Counted from the stretch's first letter, positions 7,819 through 15,884 are shown. The stretch: 64,000 nt of DNA from Alphaproteobacteria bacterium (GCA_019232625.1 JAFANP010000039.1:1-64000), one strand, 5' to 3'. Numbers and translations are program-made. The notes: a model not told the origin generated them from the letters alone.

Positions 7819-8150
7819 TCCGGGTCCGCTTCGTCTCGGCCGACGGCGCGAGCGTGCGCGAGGTGGAGGCGGCCGCCGGTGAGCGGCTGCTCGACGTCGC
7901 CCAGGCCGACGGGCAGCCGCTGGAGGGGACGTGCGAGGGGCAGATGGCCTGCTCCACCTGCCACGTCATCGTCGACGCCGCCGATTTCGCGAAGCTGCCC
8001 CCGGCCAGCGAGGAGGAGGAGGATCTGCTGGACCTCGCCGCCCACGTCACCCGCCGCTCGCGCCTCGCCTGCCAGATCGTGCTCAGCGAGGCGCTGGAGA
8101 GCCTGACGGTGCAGCTCCCCGCCGGCGCGACGAACATGCAGGGACGCTAG
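7815..8150 (+). CDS. [2Fe-2S] ferredoxin, adrenodoxin type
   Basis: 111-residue electron carrier. Cluster ligands are Cys40, Cys46 and Cys49 in TCEGQMACSTC and Cys86 in RSRLACQ, the C-X5-C-X2-C...C spacing of adrenodoxin/ISC ferredoxins rather than plant type. The acidic patch EEEEDLLD (66-73) is the usual partner-docking helix. ATGA overlap with the desulfurase gene fits the role of ISC-type ferredoxin supplying electrons for cluster assembly. Confidence 0.92.
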   Translation: MIRVRFVSADGASVREVEAAAGERLLDVAQADGQPLEGTCEGQMACSTCHVIVDAADFAKLPPASEEEEDLLDLAAHVTRRSRLACQIVLSEALESLTVQLPAGATNMQGR

Positions 8151-8247
8151 CGCCGCCGCCCCACCGAAGCCTTGCGCCGGGGGGAACCATTGCCTATCGC
8201 CGCCGGCATCCGGCGCTCGCGCCGCGCCCCCTTACCGGCAGGAAGAG

Positions 8248-9099
8248 ATGCTCGTCGATTGCCGCTCGATGGCGAGGGAGGTGGAGGAGGCGGTCGCCGA
8301 GTCGGTGCGCGAGCGGACCGCCGCCGGCCGCACCCCGGCGCTGCGCGAGATCGTCGCCACGGCCAACGAGGGGGTGCGATCCTACGTCCGCACCAAGGCG
8401 AAGAAGGCCGCCGCGCTCGGCGTCGACTATGCGGCGATCGAGCTCGGCGCCGAGGCCGGGACGGAGGAGGTGCGGGAGCGGGTCGAGGCTCTGAACCGCG
8501 CGCCCGAGGTCCACGGCATCATGCTCGGCCTGCCGATGTTCCCGCACCTCGATGCCGACGGCCTCGCCGACTCCATTGCCGGCGCGAAGGATATTGACGG
8601 GCTAGGCGCCCGCAACACCGCCTATCTGGCGACCGGCCGCGAGGCGCTGGCGATCTTGCCGGCGACGGCCGTCGCCGCCGTCCACATATTGGAGCGCCTC
8701 GGGCCGGTGGCCGGGAAACGCGTGGCCGTCCTCGGCCGGGGCCGCACCGTCGGGCGGCCGGTGGCGGCGATGCTGACCAACCGAGACGCGACGGTGACGC
8801 TCTGCCATTCCCGCTCGCGCGATCTCCCCGCCTTGCTTGGCGAGCACGAAATCGTCGTCTCGGCGGTCGGCAAGCCCCACTTCCTCGCCGCCGAGTGGCT
8901 GCGCGAAGGGCAGGTGGTGGTCGATTGCGGCATCTCCTTCGCCGACGGCCGGACGGTGGGCGACGTCGACTCAGCGGCCGCCGACGCGCGCGGCGCGGTG
9001 GTGACTCCGGTGCCGGGCGGCGTCGGCACGGTGACCAACGCCATCCTCTTCGCCAACCTCCTGCGGGCGATGGACCTCCAGCAGGCGGACAGGCCGTGA
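8248..9099 (+). CDS. folD: FolD-like methylene-THF dehydrogenase, variant active site
   Basis: 283-residue NADP-dependent 5,10-methylene-tetrahydrofolate dehydrogenase family protein. Tyr46 and Lys50 in YVRTK match the catalytic Tyr/Lys, KDIDG keeps the conserved Asp, GRGRTVGRP is the dinucleotide loop, and PGGVGTVT is the C-terminal signature. The usual QLPLP motif reads GLPMF, so the catalytic glutamine (Gln98 in E. coli) is glycine here. A cyclohydrolase gene follows with a GTGA overlap, suggesting the cyclohydrolase step has been handed over and this protein is mainly a dehydrogenase. ATG start has AGGAAGAG just upstream. Confidence 0.88.
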   Translation: MLVDCRSMAREVEEAVAESVRERTAAGRTPALREIVATANEGVRSYVRTKAKKAAALGVDYAAIELGAEAGTEEVRERVEALNRAPEVHGIMLGLPMFPHLDADGLADSIAGAKDIDGLGARNTAYLATGREALAILPATAVAAVHILERLGPVAGKRVAVLGRGRTVGRPVAAMLTNRDATVTLCHSRSRDLPALLGEHEIVVSAVGKPHFLAAEWLREGQVVVDCGISFADGRTVGDVDSAAADARGAVVTPVPGGVGTVTNAILFANLLRAMDLQQADRP

Positions 9100-9698
9100 C
9101 CGCCCCCGGCCCCGCCCCCGCCCTCGACACGCTGCCGCTCGCCGAGCTCTTCGAGCGCGCCGCCTCGACCGACCCGGCCCCGGGCGGCGGCGCCGTCACC
9201 GCTCTGACCGCGAGGCTGGGCATCGCCCTCATTCTCAAGGCGCTGAGGATATCCGTGCGCGGCAGCGACGAGTCGGAGCGGCATGCCGGCATCGACTCGC
9301 GCCTGACGGCGCTCGCCGCCGCGTTCGCGGCCGACGCGGACGCCGACGGGCGCGCCTTCGACGATTATGTCCGCGCCGCAAGGCTGCCGCGGGCGAGCGA
9401 AGCCGAGGCCGCGGAGCGGAGCGAGGCGCTGCGCCGGGCGGCGGTGGCGGCGACCGAGGCGGCGCTCGCCACGCTGCGCCACGCCAGGGACGCCTATGCC
9501 GCGAGCGTCGAGATGGAGGCGGCGGTGAAGGCCTCGATTCGCGCCGACCTGGTCGCCGGGCGCGAGCTGCTCAAGGTCGCCCGGCTGGTCGCCGTGGAGA
9601 ATGCCGAGACGAACCTGCGCGCCCTCAAGCGGGAAGAGGATCGCGCACCGCTCCTCGCCGCGCTCGCCGCCGCGGCCGATCCCGCCGCCTTCGGCTGA
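9096..9698 (+). CDS. fchA: FchA/cyclodeaminase-family methenyl-THF cyclohydrolase
   Basis: 200 residues, all-helical family shared by methenyltetrahydrofolate cyclohydrolase and the C-terminal domain of formiminotransferase-cyclodeaminase. TDPAPGGGAVTALTARLG (about 26-43) is the family signature. GTG start inside the folD stop codon. No histidine-degradation gene is near, so hydrolysis of 5,10-methenyl-THF next to the altered FolD is the likely role. A REP-like inverted pair begins 3 bases after the stop. Confidence 0.82.
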   Translation: MTAPGPAPALDTLPLAELFERAASTDPAPGGGAVTALTARLGIALILKALRISVRGSDESERHAGIDSRLTALAAAFAADADADGRAFDDYVRAARLPRASEAEAAERSEALRRAAVAATEAALATLRHARDAYAASVEMEAAVKASIRADLVAGRELLKVARLVAVENAETNLRALKREEDRAPLLAALAAAADPAAFG

Positions 9699-9700
9699 AT

Positions 9701-9771
9701 GGGGACAGTAACTATTTTCCCAACCCGGCGGCGGTGCCGCCCAAGCGTTCGGGAAAATAGTTACTGTCCCC
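9701..9771. repeat. REP-like 21-bp inverted pair, cluster 2
   Basis: Perfect 21-bp arms beginning GGGGACAGTAACTATTTT (9701-9721) and its reverse complement (9751-9771), separated by 29 bp containing a small GGCGG...CCGCC stem. Same unit as at 4755-4864 with a central AATT/TTTT difference. Sits immediately after fchA and may serve as its 3' end. Confidence 0.85.
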
Positions 9772-9819
9772 AGCGGGCCCGTGCGGGGAGGCGGCGCTGA
9801 CGTCGGTCTCGATCCGCGT

Positions 9820-9847
9820 TTGAATTCGCGGACCGAACCTCTATATG
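9820..9847 (+). promoter_or_regulatory. Promoter of the SRP RNA gene
   Basis: TTGAAT (9820-9825) and TATATG (9842-9847) lie 16 bp apart, a housekeeping -35/-10 pair. A start 6-7 bases downstream falls on the predicted 5' end of the RNA at about 9853. Confidence 0.65.
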
Positions 9848-9852
9848 CGGCG

Positions 9853-9944
9853 CGGGAGTCGGGCGGACGAAGTCGTCGCCAACCCGGTCAGGTCCGGAAG
9901 GAAGCAGCCGTAACGATTTCGCTTCGGGTCGTTCCGGCTCCCAC
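9853..9944 (+). ncRNA. ffs: Signal recognition particle RNA (4.5S-type, small)
   Basis: Contains the universal SRP RNA core GGTCAGGTCCGGAAGGAAG followed by CAGCC (about 9886-9909), the Ffh-binding domain IV loop. Flanking arms GGGAGTCGGGCGGACGA... and ...TCGTTCCGGCTCCC close the long hairpin, giving about 92 nt. It acts with Ffh and FtsY (32263-33189) in cotranslational targeting. Position just before dnaX is common in alphaproteobacteria. Ends are set by base pairing and may be off by a few bases. Confidence 0.93.
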
Positions 9945-9961
9945 CCGGCCCCAGGCGTCGC

Positions 9962-9977
9962 CCCGGCCTTCGCCGGG
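9962..9977. repeat. Short CCCGGC/GCCGGG hairpin, family C fragment
   Basis: CCCGGCCTTCGCCGGG followed by ATGACGG, the same motif as in the larger element at 28978-29073. Lies between the SRP RNA and dnaX and could end the RNA transcript. Confidence 0.5.
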
Positions 9978-10004
9978 ATGACGGAATAGGCTAGTCTCCT
10001 TACC

Positions 10005-11675
10005 ATGTCCTCCGAATCCCCAGACGACGCCGGCTTCGGGCTCGGCCTCGACGAGCCGCCGCAGCCGGCCAGGCCGCCGGCGGGCGGCGCCGGGGCGGCC
10101 CAGCCCTACCGCGTCCTCGCCCGCAAATACCGGCCGCAGAGCTTCGGCGCGCTGATCGGTCAGGATGCCATGGTGCAGACGCTCGGCAACGCCATCCGCC
10201 GCGACCGGCTCGCCCACGCCTTCCTGCTCACCGGCGTTCGCGGCGTCGGCAAGACCTCGACCGCCCGCCTGATCGCCAAGGCGCTGAACTGCGTCGGGCC
10301 CGACGGCGCGGGCGGGCCGACGATCGATCCCTGCGGCGTCTGCGAGCCCTGCCGAGCGATCGCCGAGGGGCGGCACATCGACGTCGTCGAGATGGACGCC
10401 GCCAGCCATACCGGCGTCGACGACGTGCGCGAGATCATCGAGGCGGTGCGCTACGCCGCCGTCTCGGCGCGCTACAAGGTCTATATCGTGGACGAGGTCC
10501 ACATGCTGTCGAAGAACGCCTTCAACGCGCTTCTGAAGACGCTCGAGGAGCCGCCGGCGCACGTCAAGTTCCTGTTCGCCACCACCGAGGTGAACAAGAT
10601 GCCCGTCACCGTCCTCTCCCGCTGCCAGCGCTTCGACCTGAGGCGCATCCCGGCCGAAGCGCTCGCCGCGCATTTCGGCGAGGTCGCGCGGCTCGAGGGG
10701 GTCGAGGTGGAGCCGGAGGCGCTCGCCCTCATCGCCCGGGCGGCGGAAGGCTCGGCCCGCGACGGCCTCTCGATCCTCGACCAGGCGATCGCCCACGGCG
10801 CCGGCGGAGTCGCCGCCGGGCAGGTCCGAGCCATGCTCGGCCTCTCCGACCGCGGCGCCATCCGCCGCCTGCTCGGCCTGCTGCTCGCCGGCGACGCCCC
10901 GGGGGCCCTCGCGGCGCTGCGCGACCAATATGATCTCGGCGTCGAGCCCTCGGCGGTGCTGCGCGGGCTGCTGGAGAGCGTCCACGGCATCACCCGCGCC
11001 AAGGTAGGCGGGCCGGGCGACCCGGCCCAGTCGTCGGAAGAGCGAGAGGCCTATGGCGAGTGGGCCAGCCACTTGTCGCACGCCGCCGTCCACCGGCTGT
11101 GGCAGCTGCTGCTCAAAGGCCTCGGCGAAGTGAACAGCGCGCCCATGCCGTTCGAGGCGGCGGAGATGGCGCTGCTGCGGGTCATCCATGCCGCCGAGCT
11201 GCCCGATCCGGCGGCGCTGATGGAGAAGCTTGCGAGCGGCGAGGCGGTCTCCGCCCGGCCTACGGCCGCGCCCGCGGCGCCGCAGCAGGGGGCGCTGATG
11301 AAGGCGCCGGAGACCTTTGCCGGCCTCGTCGACCTCCTCGCCGCGCGGGGCAAGGCGCACCTTGCCCAGCAGCTCCACGATTATTGCGGCCTCGTCCGCT
11401 ATGCCCCGCCCGAGCTGGTGATCCGTCCGGCCAAGCCCCTTTCCGGCGACCTGGCGCGCGAGCTTGCCGGAGCGCTGAAGGCGATCACCGAGACGCTGTG
11501 GAAGGTGCAGGTGTCGGACGAGCCGGCGCAGCCGACATTGCTCGACCAGGAGAAGCAGGAGGCGGAGCGCCTCCGCCAGTCGGTGCTCGAGGCGCCGCTG
11601 GTGAAAGCCGCGTTCGAGGCCTTTCCCGACGCGGAGCTCGCGGGCTACAGGCTCGACGATCAACGGAGTGCGTGA
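10005..11675 (+). CDS. dnaX: DNA polymerase III subunit gamma/tau
   Basis: 556-residue clamp-loader ATPase. After a ~33-residue disordered N-terminus comes YRVLARKYRPQSF, then Walker A GVRGVGKTS (77-85), the zinc module CGVCEPC, Walker B region VDEVHML and sensor-1 TTEVNKMP with the SRC arginine finger. The C-terminal third lacks a clear long tau tail, so DnaB and alpha contacts are probably short. Followed 3 bases later by ybaB, the usual dnaX-ybaB pairing; recR, often third, is absent here. Confidence 0.96.
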   Translation: MSSESPDDAGFGLGLDEPPQPARPPAGGAGAAQPYRVLARKYRPQSFGALIGQDAMVQTLGNAIRRDRLAHAFLLTGVRGVGKTSTARLIAKALNCVGPDGAGGPTIDPCGVCEPCRAIAEGRHIDVVEMDAASHTGVDDVREIIEAVRYAAVSARYKVYIVDEVHMLSKNAFNALLKTLEEPPAHVKFLFATTEVNKMPVTVLSRCQRFDLRRIPAEALAAHFGEVARLEGVEVEPEALALIARAAEGSARDGLSILDQAIAHGAGGVAAGQVRAMLGLSDRGAIRRLLGLLLAGDAPGALAALRDQYDLGVEPSAVLRGLLESVHGITRAKVGGPGDPAQSSEEREAYGEWASHLSHAAVHRLWQLLLKGLGEVNSAPMPFEAAEMALLRVIHAAELPDPAALMEKLASGEAVSARPTAAPAAPQQGALMKAPETFAGLVDLLAARGKAHLAQQLHDYCGLVRYAPPELVIRPAKPLSGDLARELAGALKAITETLWKVQVSDEPAQPTLLDQEKQEAERLRQSVLEAPLVKAAFEAFPDAELAGYRLDDQRSA

Positions 11676-11678
11676 CCC

Positions 11679-12002
11679 ATGCCGAATTTCGACGATATCA
11701 TGAAGATGGCCCAGAATGCCCAGGCCGAGCTGATGAAGGCCCAGGAAGGGCTCGACAAGCTGGAGGTGGAGGGCCTGTCGGGCGGCGGCCTCGTCAAGGT
11801 CCGGGCGAGCGCCAAGGGCCGCATCATCGCCGTCGAGATCGACGAGAGCCTCCTCGCGCCCTCCGAGAAGCAGATGGTCGAGGACCTCGTCGCCGCCGCG
11901 ATCAACGACGCCCGGGCCAAGGCCGATCAGGTCGCCGGCGCCGAGATGCAGAAAATGACCTCGGGCCTGCCCCTGCCGCCGGGCTTCAAGATGCCGTTCT
12001 AA
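11679..12002 (+). CDS. YbaB/EbfC nucleoid-associated protein
   Basis: 107 residues, typical length. N-terminal helix MPNFDDIMKMAQNAQAEL followed by GGGLVKVRASAKG and the C-terminal LPPGFKMPF, all family hallmarks. Dimeric DNA-binding protein, cotranscribed with dnaX (3-bp gap). A large palindrome downstream probably ends the operon. Confidence 0.93.
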   Translation: MPNFDDIMKMAQNAQAELMKAQEGLDKLEVEGLSGGGLVKVRASAKGRIIAVEIDESLLAPSEKQMVEDLVAAAINDARAKADQVAGAEMQKMTSGLPLPPGFKMPF

Positions 12003-12063
12003 GCGCCGCTTTCCTCCCAAGCGGGGAGGGGCCAGGGCAGTGGCCGCTCGGACCTGCCCAATT

Positions 12064-12146
12064 CCGTTCGGGCTGAGCCTGTCGAAGCCCCTTCCTTGTT
12101 CCGCTCCGAGGGTAGGAAAGGGCTTCGACAAGCTCGGCCCGAACGG
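12064..12146. repeat. Long palindrome, family D (possible bidirectional terminator)
   Basis: CCGTTCGGGCTGAGCCTGTC...GAAG and CTTCGACAAGCTCGGCCCGAACGG are nearly perfect inverted arms of about 32 bp separated by about 20 bp. The TTCGACAAGCTC...CCCGAACGG palindrome is, to my knowledge, widespread in sphingomonad genomes. It sits between the convergent ybaB and mtgA. Confidence 0.8.
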
Positions 12147-12176
12147 AGAGGCGATTCCATCAAGCCAGGACGCGCT

Positions 12177-13079
12177 CTAGCCGCCGCCGTTGGTTTCGGC
12201 CGGCGGGGGAGGGGTGTCTTGCGGGACGGGCTGCGGCTGAGGCGGCGCCGCCGCCGGCGCCTCCAGCTCCTCGCCGGGCAGCTCCGCCGGGGGTGGAGGC
12301 GGCGCGGCCTTTCGCGGACGCTTCGCCGGCAAGGCCCGCTCCGGCTGGTCGGGCGGAGCCGCGGAGTTGCGATAGACGCAGGCGTCGAGCCCGTCGCGTC
12401 CCACGACCCCGACCCGCGCGGCGATCATGTTGCCGTAGCGGCGGGTGAAGCCCTTGGGCGCGACGACGCCCCGCTTCTTGGGCAGCGGCAGGACCGCCGC
12501 GATGCGCGCCGCCTCGATCGCGCTCATGTTCGACGCGTCGTGGTTGAAATAGCGCATCGATCCGGCATTGGCGCCGTAGGTGCCGATCCCGGTCTCGGCG
12601 AGGTTGAGGTAGACCTCCATGATCCGCCGCTTGCCCCACATCTTCTCGATGAGCAGGGTGAACCAGGCCTCCAGGCCCTTGCGGACATAGCCGCCGCCCT
12701 GCCAGAGGAAGGCGTTCTTCGCCGTCTGCTGGCTGATCGTCGAGCCGCCGCGTATGACGTTCCCGCCCCGCGCGTTGCGACGCATCGCCGCCGCGATCGC
12801 GTCCTGGTCGAAGCCCCAATGGGAGCAGAACTTGCTGTCCTCGGCGGCGATCGCCGCGCGGACCATGTCCCGGTCGATCCGGTCGATCGACATCCATTTC
12901 CGGCTGATCTGCCGTCCCTGCAGGGTGTCGCCGAGCATGGTGAAGGTGAAAGGCGGGTTCACGACCCGGTAGAGGAGGACCCAGAGGAAGGAGAGGAGGA
13001 GGAAGGCGGCAAGCCCGGCGGCGATCCATCGGATCGTCCGGCTGAGCCAACCGCGCCTTCGGGCTCTTATGCGGGGCAC
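12177..13079 (-). CDS. mtgA: Monofunctional biosynthetic peptidoglycan transglycosylase
   Basis: 300-residue GT51 glycosyltransferase that polymerises lipid II. One N-terminal membrane anchor (about 15-38) is followed by the transferase domain with catalytic Glu80 in AAEDSKF, RGGSTISQQ and NLAETG. The C-terminal ~70 residues are a proline/alanine-rich tail not typical of the family and probably disordered. GTG start; its likely ribosome binding site GGAGGGG lies inside a palindromic repeat (13089-13194). Confidence 0.92.
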   Translation of the reverse strand: MPRIRARRRGWLSRTIRWIAAGLAAFLLLSFLWVLLYRVVNPPFTFTMLGDTLQGRQISRKWMSIDRIDRDMVRAAIAAEDSKFCSHWGFDQDAIAAAMRRNARGGNVIRGGSTISQQTAKNAFLWQGGGYVRKGLEAWFTLLIEKMWGKRRIMEVYLNLAETGIGTYGANAGSMRYFNHDASNMSAIEAARIAAVLPLPKKRGVVAPKGFTRRYGNMIAARVGVVGRDGLDACVYRNSAAPPDQPERALPAKRPRKAAPPPPPAELPGEELEAPAAAPPQPQPVPQDTPPPPAETNGGG

Positions 13080-13088
13080 TGGAGAACG

Positions 13089-13194
13089 CCCCTCCCTGCA
13101 CGCAGGGAGGGGTGGGGGGTGGGTGCGTTCATGAAGTCCGGTGCGTCTCCGGAGGCGTACCCACCCCCGGCCCCTCCCTGCGTGCAGGGAGGGG
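13089..13194. repeat. Compound C/G-rich palindrome, family A, copy 2
   Basis: Two hairpins CCCCTCCCTGC...GCAGGGAGGGG at either end enclose an outer inverted pair GGGTGGGT...ACCCACCCC. Same architecture as 1641-1754. It occupies the gap between rpoH and mtgA, and its distal hairpin may supply the mtgA Shine-Dalgarno. Confidence 0.8.
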
Positions 13195-13209
13195 AGACGG
13201 GAAGGGCCA

Positions 13210-14112
13210 TCACATCGCCGGCAGCAGGCGCCGCTCGCCGGCGAGGCTCATCAGCGCCTTCTGGAGCTTCTCGAAAGCCCTGACCTCGATCTGGCGGATG
13301 CGCTCGCGGCTGACGTCGTAGACCTGGGAGAGCTCCTCCAGCGTCTTGGGATCGTCGGTGAGGCGCCGCTCGGTGAGGATGTGCTTCTCGCGCTCGTTGA
13401 GGCTCTCCATCGCCTCGACCAGCAGCTCGTGCCGCACCCGGGTCTCCTGCGCGTCGGCGACGCGCTCGTCCTGAAGCGGATCGGTGTCGACCAGCCAGTC
13501 CTGCCACTGGCCCTCGCCCTCCTCGCGCAGCGGCACGTTCAAGCTTGTGTCGCCGCCCATCGCCATGCGCCGGTTCATCGAGACGACGTCCTCTTCCGAG
13601 ACGCCGAGATCGGTGGCGATCTTGGTGACGTCCTCGGGCTTCAGATCGCCGTCCTCGAACGCCTCGATCTGGTTCTTCATGCGCCTGAGGTTGAAGAACA
13701 GCTTCTTCTGCGCGGCGGTCGTGCCCATCTTCACGAGCGACCAGGAGCGCAGGATGAATTCCTGGATCGAGGCCCGGATCCACCACATAGCGTAGGTGGC
13801 GAGACGGAAGCCCCTTTCGGGCTCGAACTTCTTCACGCCCTGCATCAGGCCGATATTGCCCTCGGAGATCAGTTCCGAGACGGGCAGGCCGTAGCCGCGA
13901 TAGCCCATGGCTATCTTGGCGACGAGGCGCAGGTGCGAATTGACCAGCTTGGCCGCGGCATCGGTGTCCTGATGCTCGGTCCAGCGCTTGGCCAGCATAT
14001 ATTCCTCCTCGGGGGCGAGGATGGGGAATTTCTTGATTTCGGCGAGATAGCGGTTGAGGCCCGCCTCGCCGCCCATGGCGGGAATCGTCGCCAGGTTCTT
14101 ACCGCTAGCCAT
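13210..14112 (-). CDS. rpoH: RNA polymerase heat-shock sigma factor sigma-32
   Basis: 300-residue group 3-like sigma factor directing RNA polymerase to heat-shock promoters. Region 2 contains SELISEGNIGLMQGVKKF and the -10 helix ATYAMWWIRASIQEFI. QKKLFFNLR (135-143) is the RpoH box that separates it from RpoD. Region 4 has the HTH VYDVSRERIRQIEVRAFEKL. Alphaproteobacteria often carry two rpoH copies, so another may exist elsewhere. Its start lies 57 bp beyond the end of the RluD-like gene on the same strand. Confidence 0.96.
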   Translation of the reverse strand: MASGKNLATIPAMGGEAGLNRYLAEIKKFPILAPEEEYMLAKRWTEHQDTDAAAKLVNSHLRLVAKIAMGYRGYGLPVSELISEGNIGLMQGVKKFEPERGFRLATYAMWWIRASIQEFILRSWSLVKMGTTAAQKKLFFNLRRMKNQIEAFEDGDLKPEDVTKIATDLGVSEEDVVSMNRRMAMGGDTSLNVPLREEGEGQWQDWLVDTDPLQDERVADAQETRVRHELLVEAMESLNEREKHILTERRLTDDPKTLEELSQVYDVSRERIRQIEVRAFEKLQKALMSLAGERRLLPAM

Positions 14113-14168
14113 GTTGCCGTCTCACTCCCTGGTATCCGGTGGTTTTTGCTCTGCCGGTCCGTCGATCC

Positions 14169-15119
14169 TTATAGCGCCAGCGCGCTTAACAGTTCCTGCA
14201 TATCGGACGGAACGGCGCTTTTGAACGACAAGGCCGCCCGTGTCACGGGATGGATGAAGCCTAGCTCCGCCGCATGCAGCGCCTGCCGTTCAAAATGCAG
14301 TCTTTTCAATAACTCACGATGCGCCGGTCGGGTTCGCCCATAAGCGGGATCGCCGAGCAGCGGATGGCCGATCGAAGCCATGTGCACGCGAACCTGATGA
14401 GTCCTGCCCGTTTCCAGGCGGCATTCGACCAGCGCCGATTCACGAAGAGGGCGGACCAGCCGGTAGTGAGTCACCGCCCGCTTGCCGCGTTCGCCCTCGA
14501 CCACCGCCATCTTCTGGCGGTTGGCGGAGGAGCGGGCGAGCGGCGCGTCGACCTTGCCCTCGGCCGGATTGGGCAGGCCCGCCACCACCGCTTGGTAGCG
14601 CCGGTCGATGCTGTGGCGGGCGAATTGCGCCGCCAGCCCTTCGTGCGCAACGTCCGTCTTGGCGACGACGAGAAGCCCCGAAGTGTCCTTGTCGATCCTG
14701 TGAACGATTCCGGGCCGCGCCACGCCGCCGATGCCGCTGAGCCGCCCCGCGCAATGGTGGAGGAGGGCGTTCACCAGGGTCCCGTCGAAATTGCCGGCCG
14801 CGGGGTGGACGACCATGCCCGCGGGCTTGTCGACGACGAGGAGGTGGTCGTCCTCGAAGACGATGTCGAGCGCGATGTCCTGCGCCTCGTTGTGGGGAGC
14901 CGCGGGCTCCGGAACGCTGACCGCATAGGGGCCGGGCAGCGCCTTGGCGGCCGGATCGCGGACCGGGCCTCTCGGTCCCGTCACCCGCCCGCCCGAGATC
15001 AGGGCCTTCAGCCGCTCGCGCGAGAGGATCGGGACGGCCGCGGCGAGCGCCCGGTCGAGGCGCCAGTCAGCCGCATCGTCGGCGATCGTGGCGGTGATGA
15101 TCGACTCCCCCCGGGTCAT
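14169..15119 (-). CDS. 23S rRNA pseudouridine synthase, RluD-like
   Basis: 316-residue RluA-family enzyme. N-terminal S4 RNA-binding domain (about 17-65), then the catalytic domain with HRIDKDTSG, where Asp143 is the nucleophile. The RTHQVRVH motif and GDPAYG further support RluC/RluD-type assignment. RluD modifies 23S helix 69; a RluC/A substrate cannot be excluded. Divergent from chpT. Confidence 0.9.
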   Translation of the reverse strand: MTRGESIITATIADDAADWRLDRALAAAVPILSRERLKALISGGRVTGPRGPVRDPAAKALPGPYAVSVPEPAAPHNEAQDIALDIVFEDDHLLVVDKPAGMVVHPAAGNFDGTLVNALLHHCAGRLSGIGGVARPGIVHRIDKDTSGLLVVAKTDVAHEGLAAQFARHSIDRRYQAVVAGLPNPAEGKVDAPLARSSANRQKMAVVEGERGKRAVTHYRLVRPLRESALVECRLETGRTHQVRVHMASIGHPLLGDPAYGRTRPAHRELLKRLHFERQALHAAELGFIHPVTRAALSFKSAVPSDMQELLSALAL

Positions 15120-15230
15120 TCGAACTCCGATGTGGCGACGATCTCGGCGATATCAAGCCTGCCGGGTTGCAAGCGGAATCCCATGCCGCCATTAGGGAGC
15201 AGCGACGCGCAACAGGGGCCGGCTTTCGTC

Positions 15231-15884
15231 ATGAAATCTCACGAATTCGCGAGCTTGCTCTGTTCGCGCCTCTGCCACGACCTCCTCTCGCCGGTCGGAG
15301 CGCTCAACAACGGCATCGAGCTCCTTTCGGACGAGCACGATCCCGAGATGCGCGCCCGCTGCATGGAGCTGCTCGGCGAGAGCGCCCGCGCCAGCGCCAA
15401 CAAGCTCAAATTCTTCCGCCTCGCCTTCGGCGCCGCCGGCGGCTTCGGCGAGGAGGTCGACACGCGCGAGGCGCGGGTGGCGATCGAGGGCCTGTTCGGC
15501 GGCGACGGCCGCATCCAGCTCGGCTGGATGGTCGACGAGCCGACCATGGGCAAATCCGCGCTCAAGGTCCTGCTGAACCTCGTCCTCATCGCCGGCGATG
15601 CCCTGGTGCGCGGCGGCCGCCTGGACGTCGGCGCGGAGAAGCATGACGGCGGGCTCGACATCGTCGTGCGGGCCGACGGCCCCCGCATCGTCCTCGACCC
15701 GGAGCTGAAACGCGTGCTGGCCGGCGAGGTGGACGAGGAGACGATCGCGCCGCGCGCCGCCGCCGCCTGGCTCGCCCACTGCCTCGTCGACGAGAGCGGC
15801 GGCCAGGTGCAGGTCGCGGACCAGGAGGAAGGCGTCCTCCTCATCGGCGCCAGCGTTCCCGCCGGCGGCTCCGACCGGAAGTAA
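15231..15884 (+). CDS. chpT: Histidine phosphotransferase ChpT
   Basis: 217 residues. RLCHDLLSPVGALNNGIELL (13-32) is the ChpT phosphorylation helix with His16, followed by a degenerate HATPase-like domain lacking ATP-binding motifs, as known for Caulobacter ChpT. It relays phosphate from CckA to CtrA (and CpdR), controlling cell cycle and, in many alphaproteobacteria, motility. The start at ATG 15231 puts the histidine where expected. The stop codon overlaps a CtrA-like box, and the chemotaxis operon follows after 39 bp. Confidence 0.92.
   Translation: MKSHEFASLLCSRLCHDLLSPVGALNNGIELLSDEHDPEMRARCMELLGESARASANKLKFFRLAFGAAGGFGEEVDTREARVAIEGLFGGDGRIQLGWMVDEPTMGKSALKVLLNLVLIAGDALVRGGRLDVGAEKHDGGLDIVVRADGPRIVLDPELKRVLAGEVDEETIAPRAAAAWLAHCLVDESGGQVQVADQEEGVLLIGASVPAGGSDRK

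Noticed and set aside
9888-12131. A 747-codon open frame on the - strand opposite dnaX
   Set aside because: Antisense to dnaX and the SRP RNA; no motif, biased composition.
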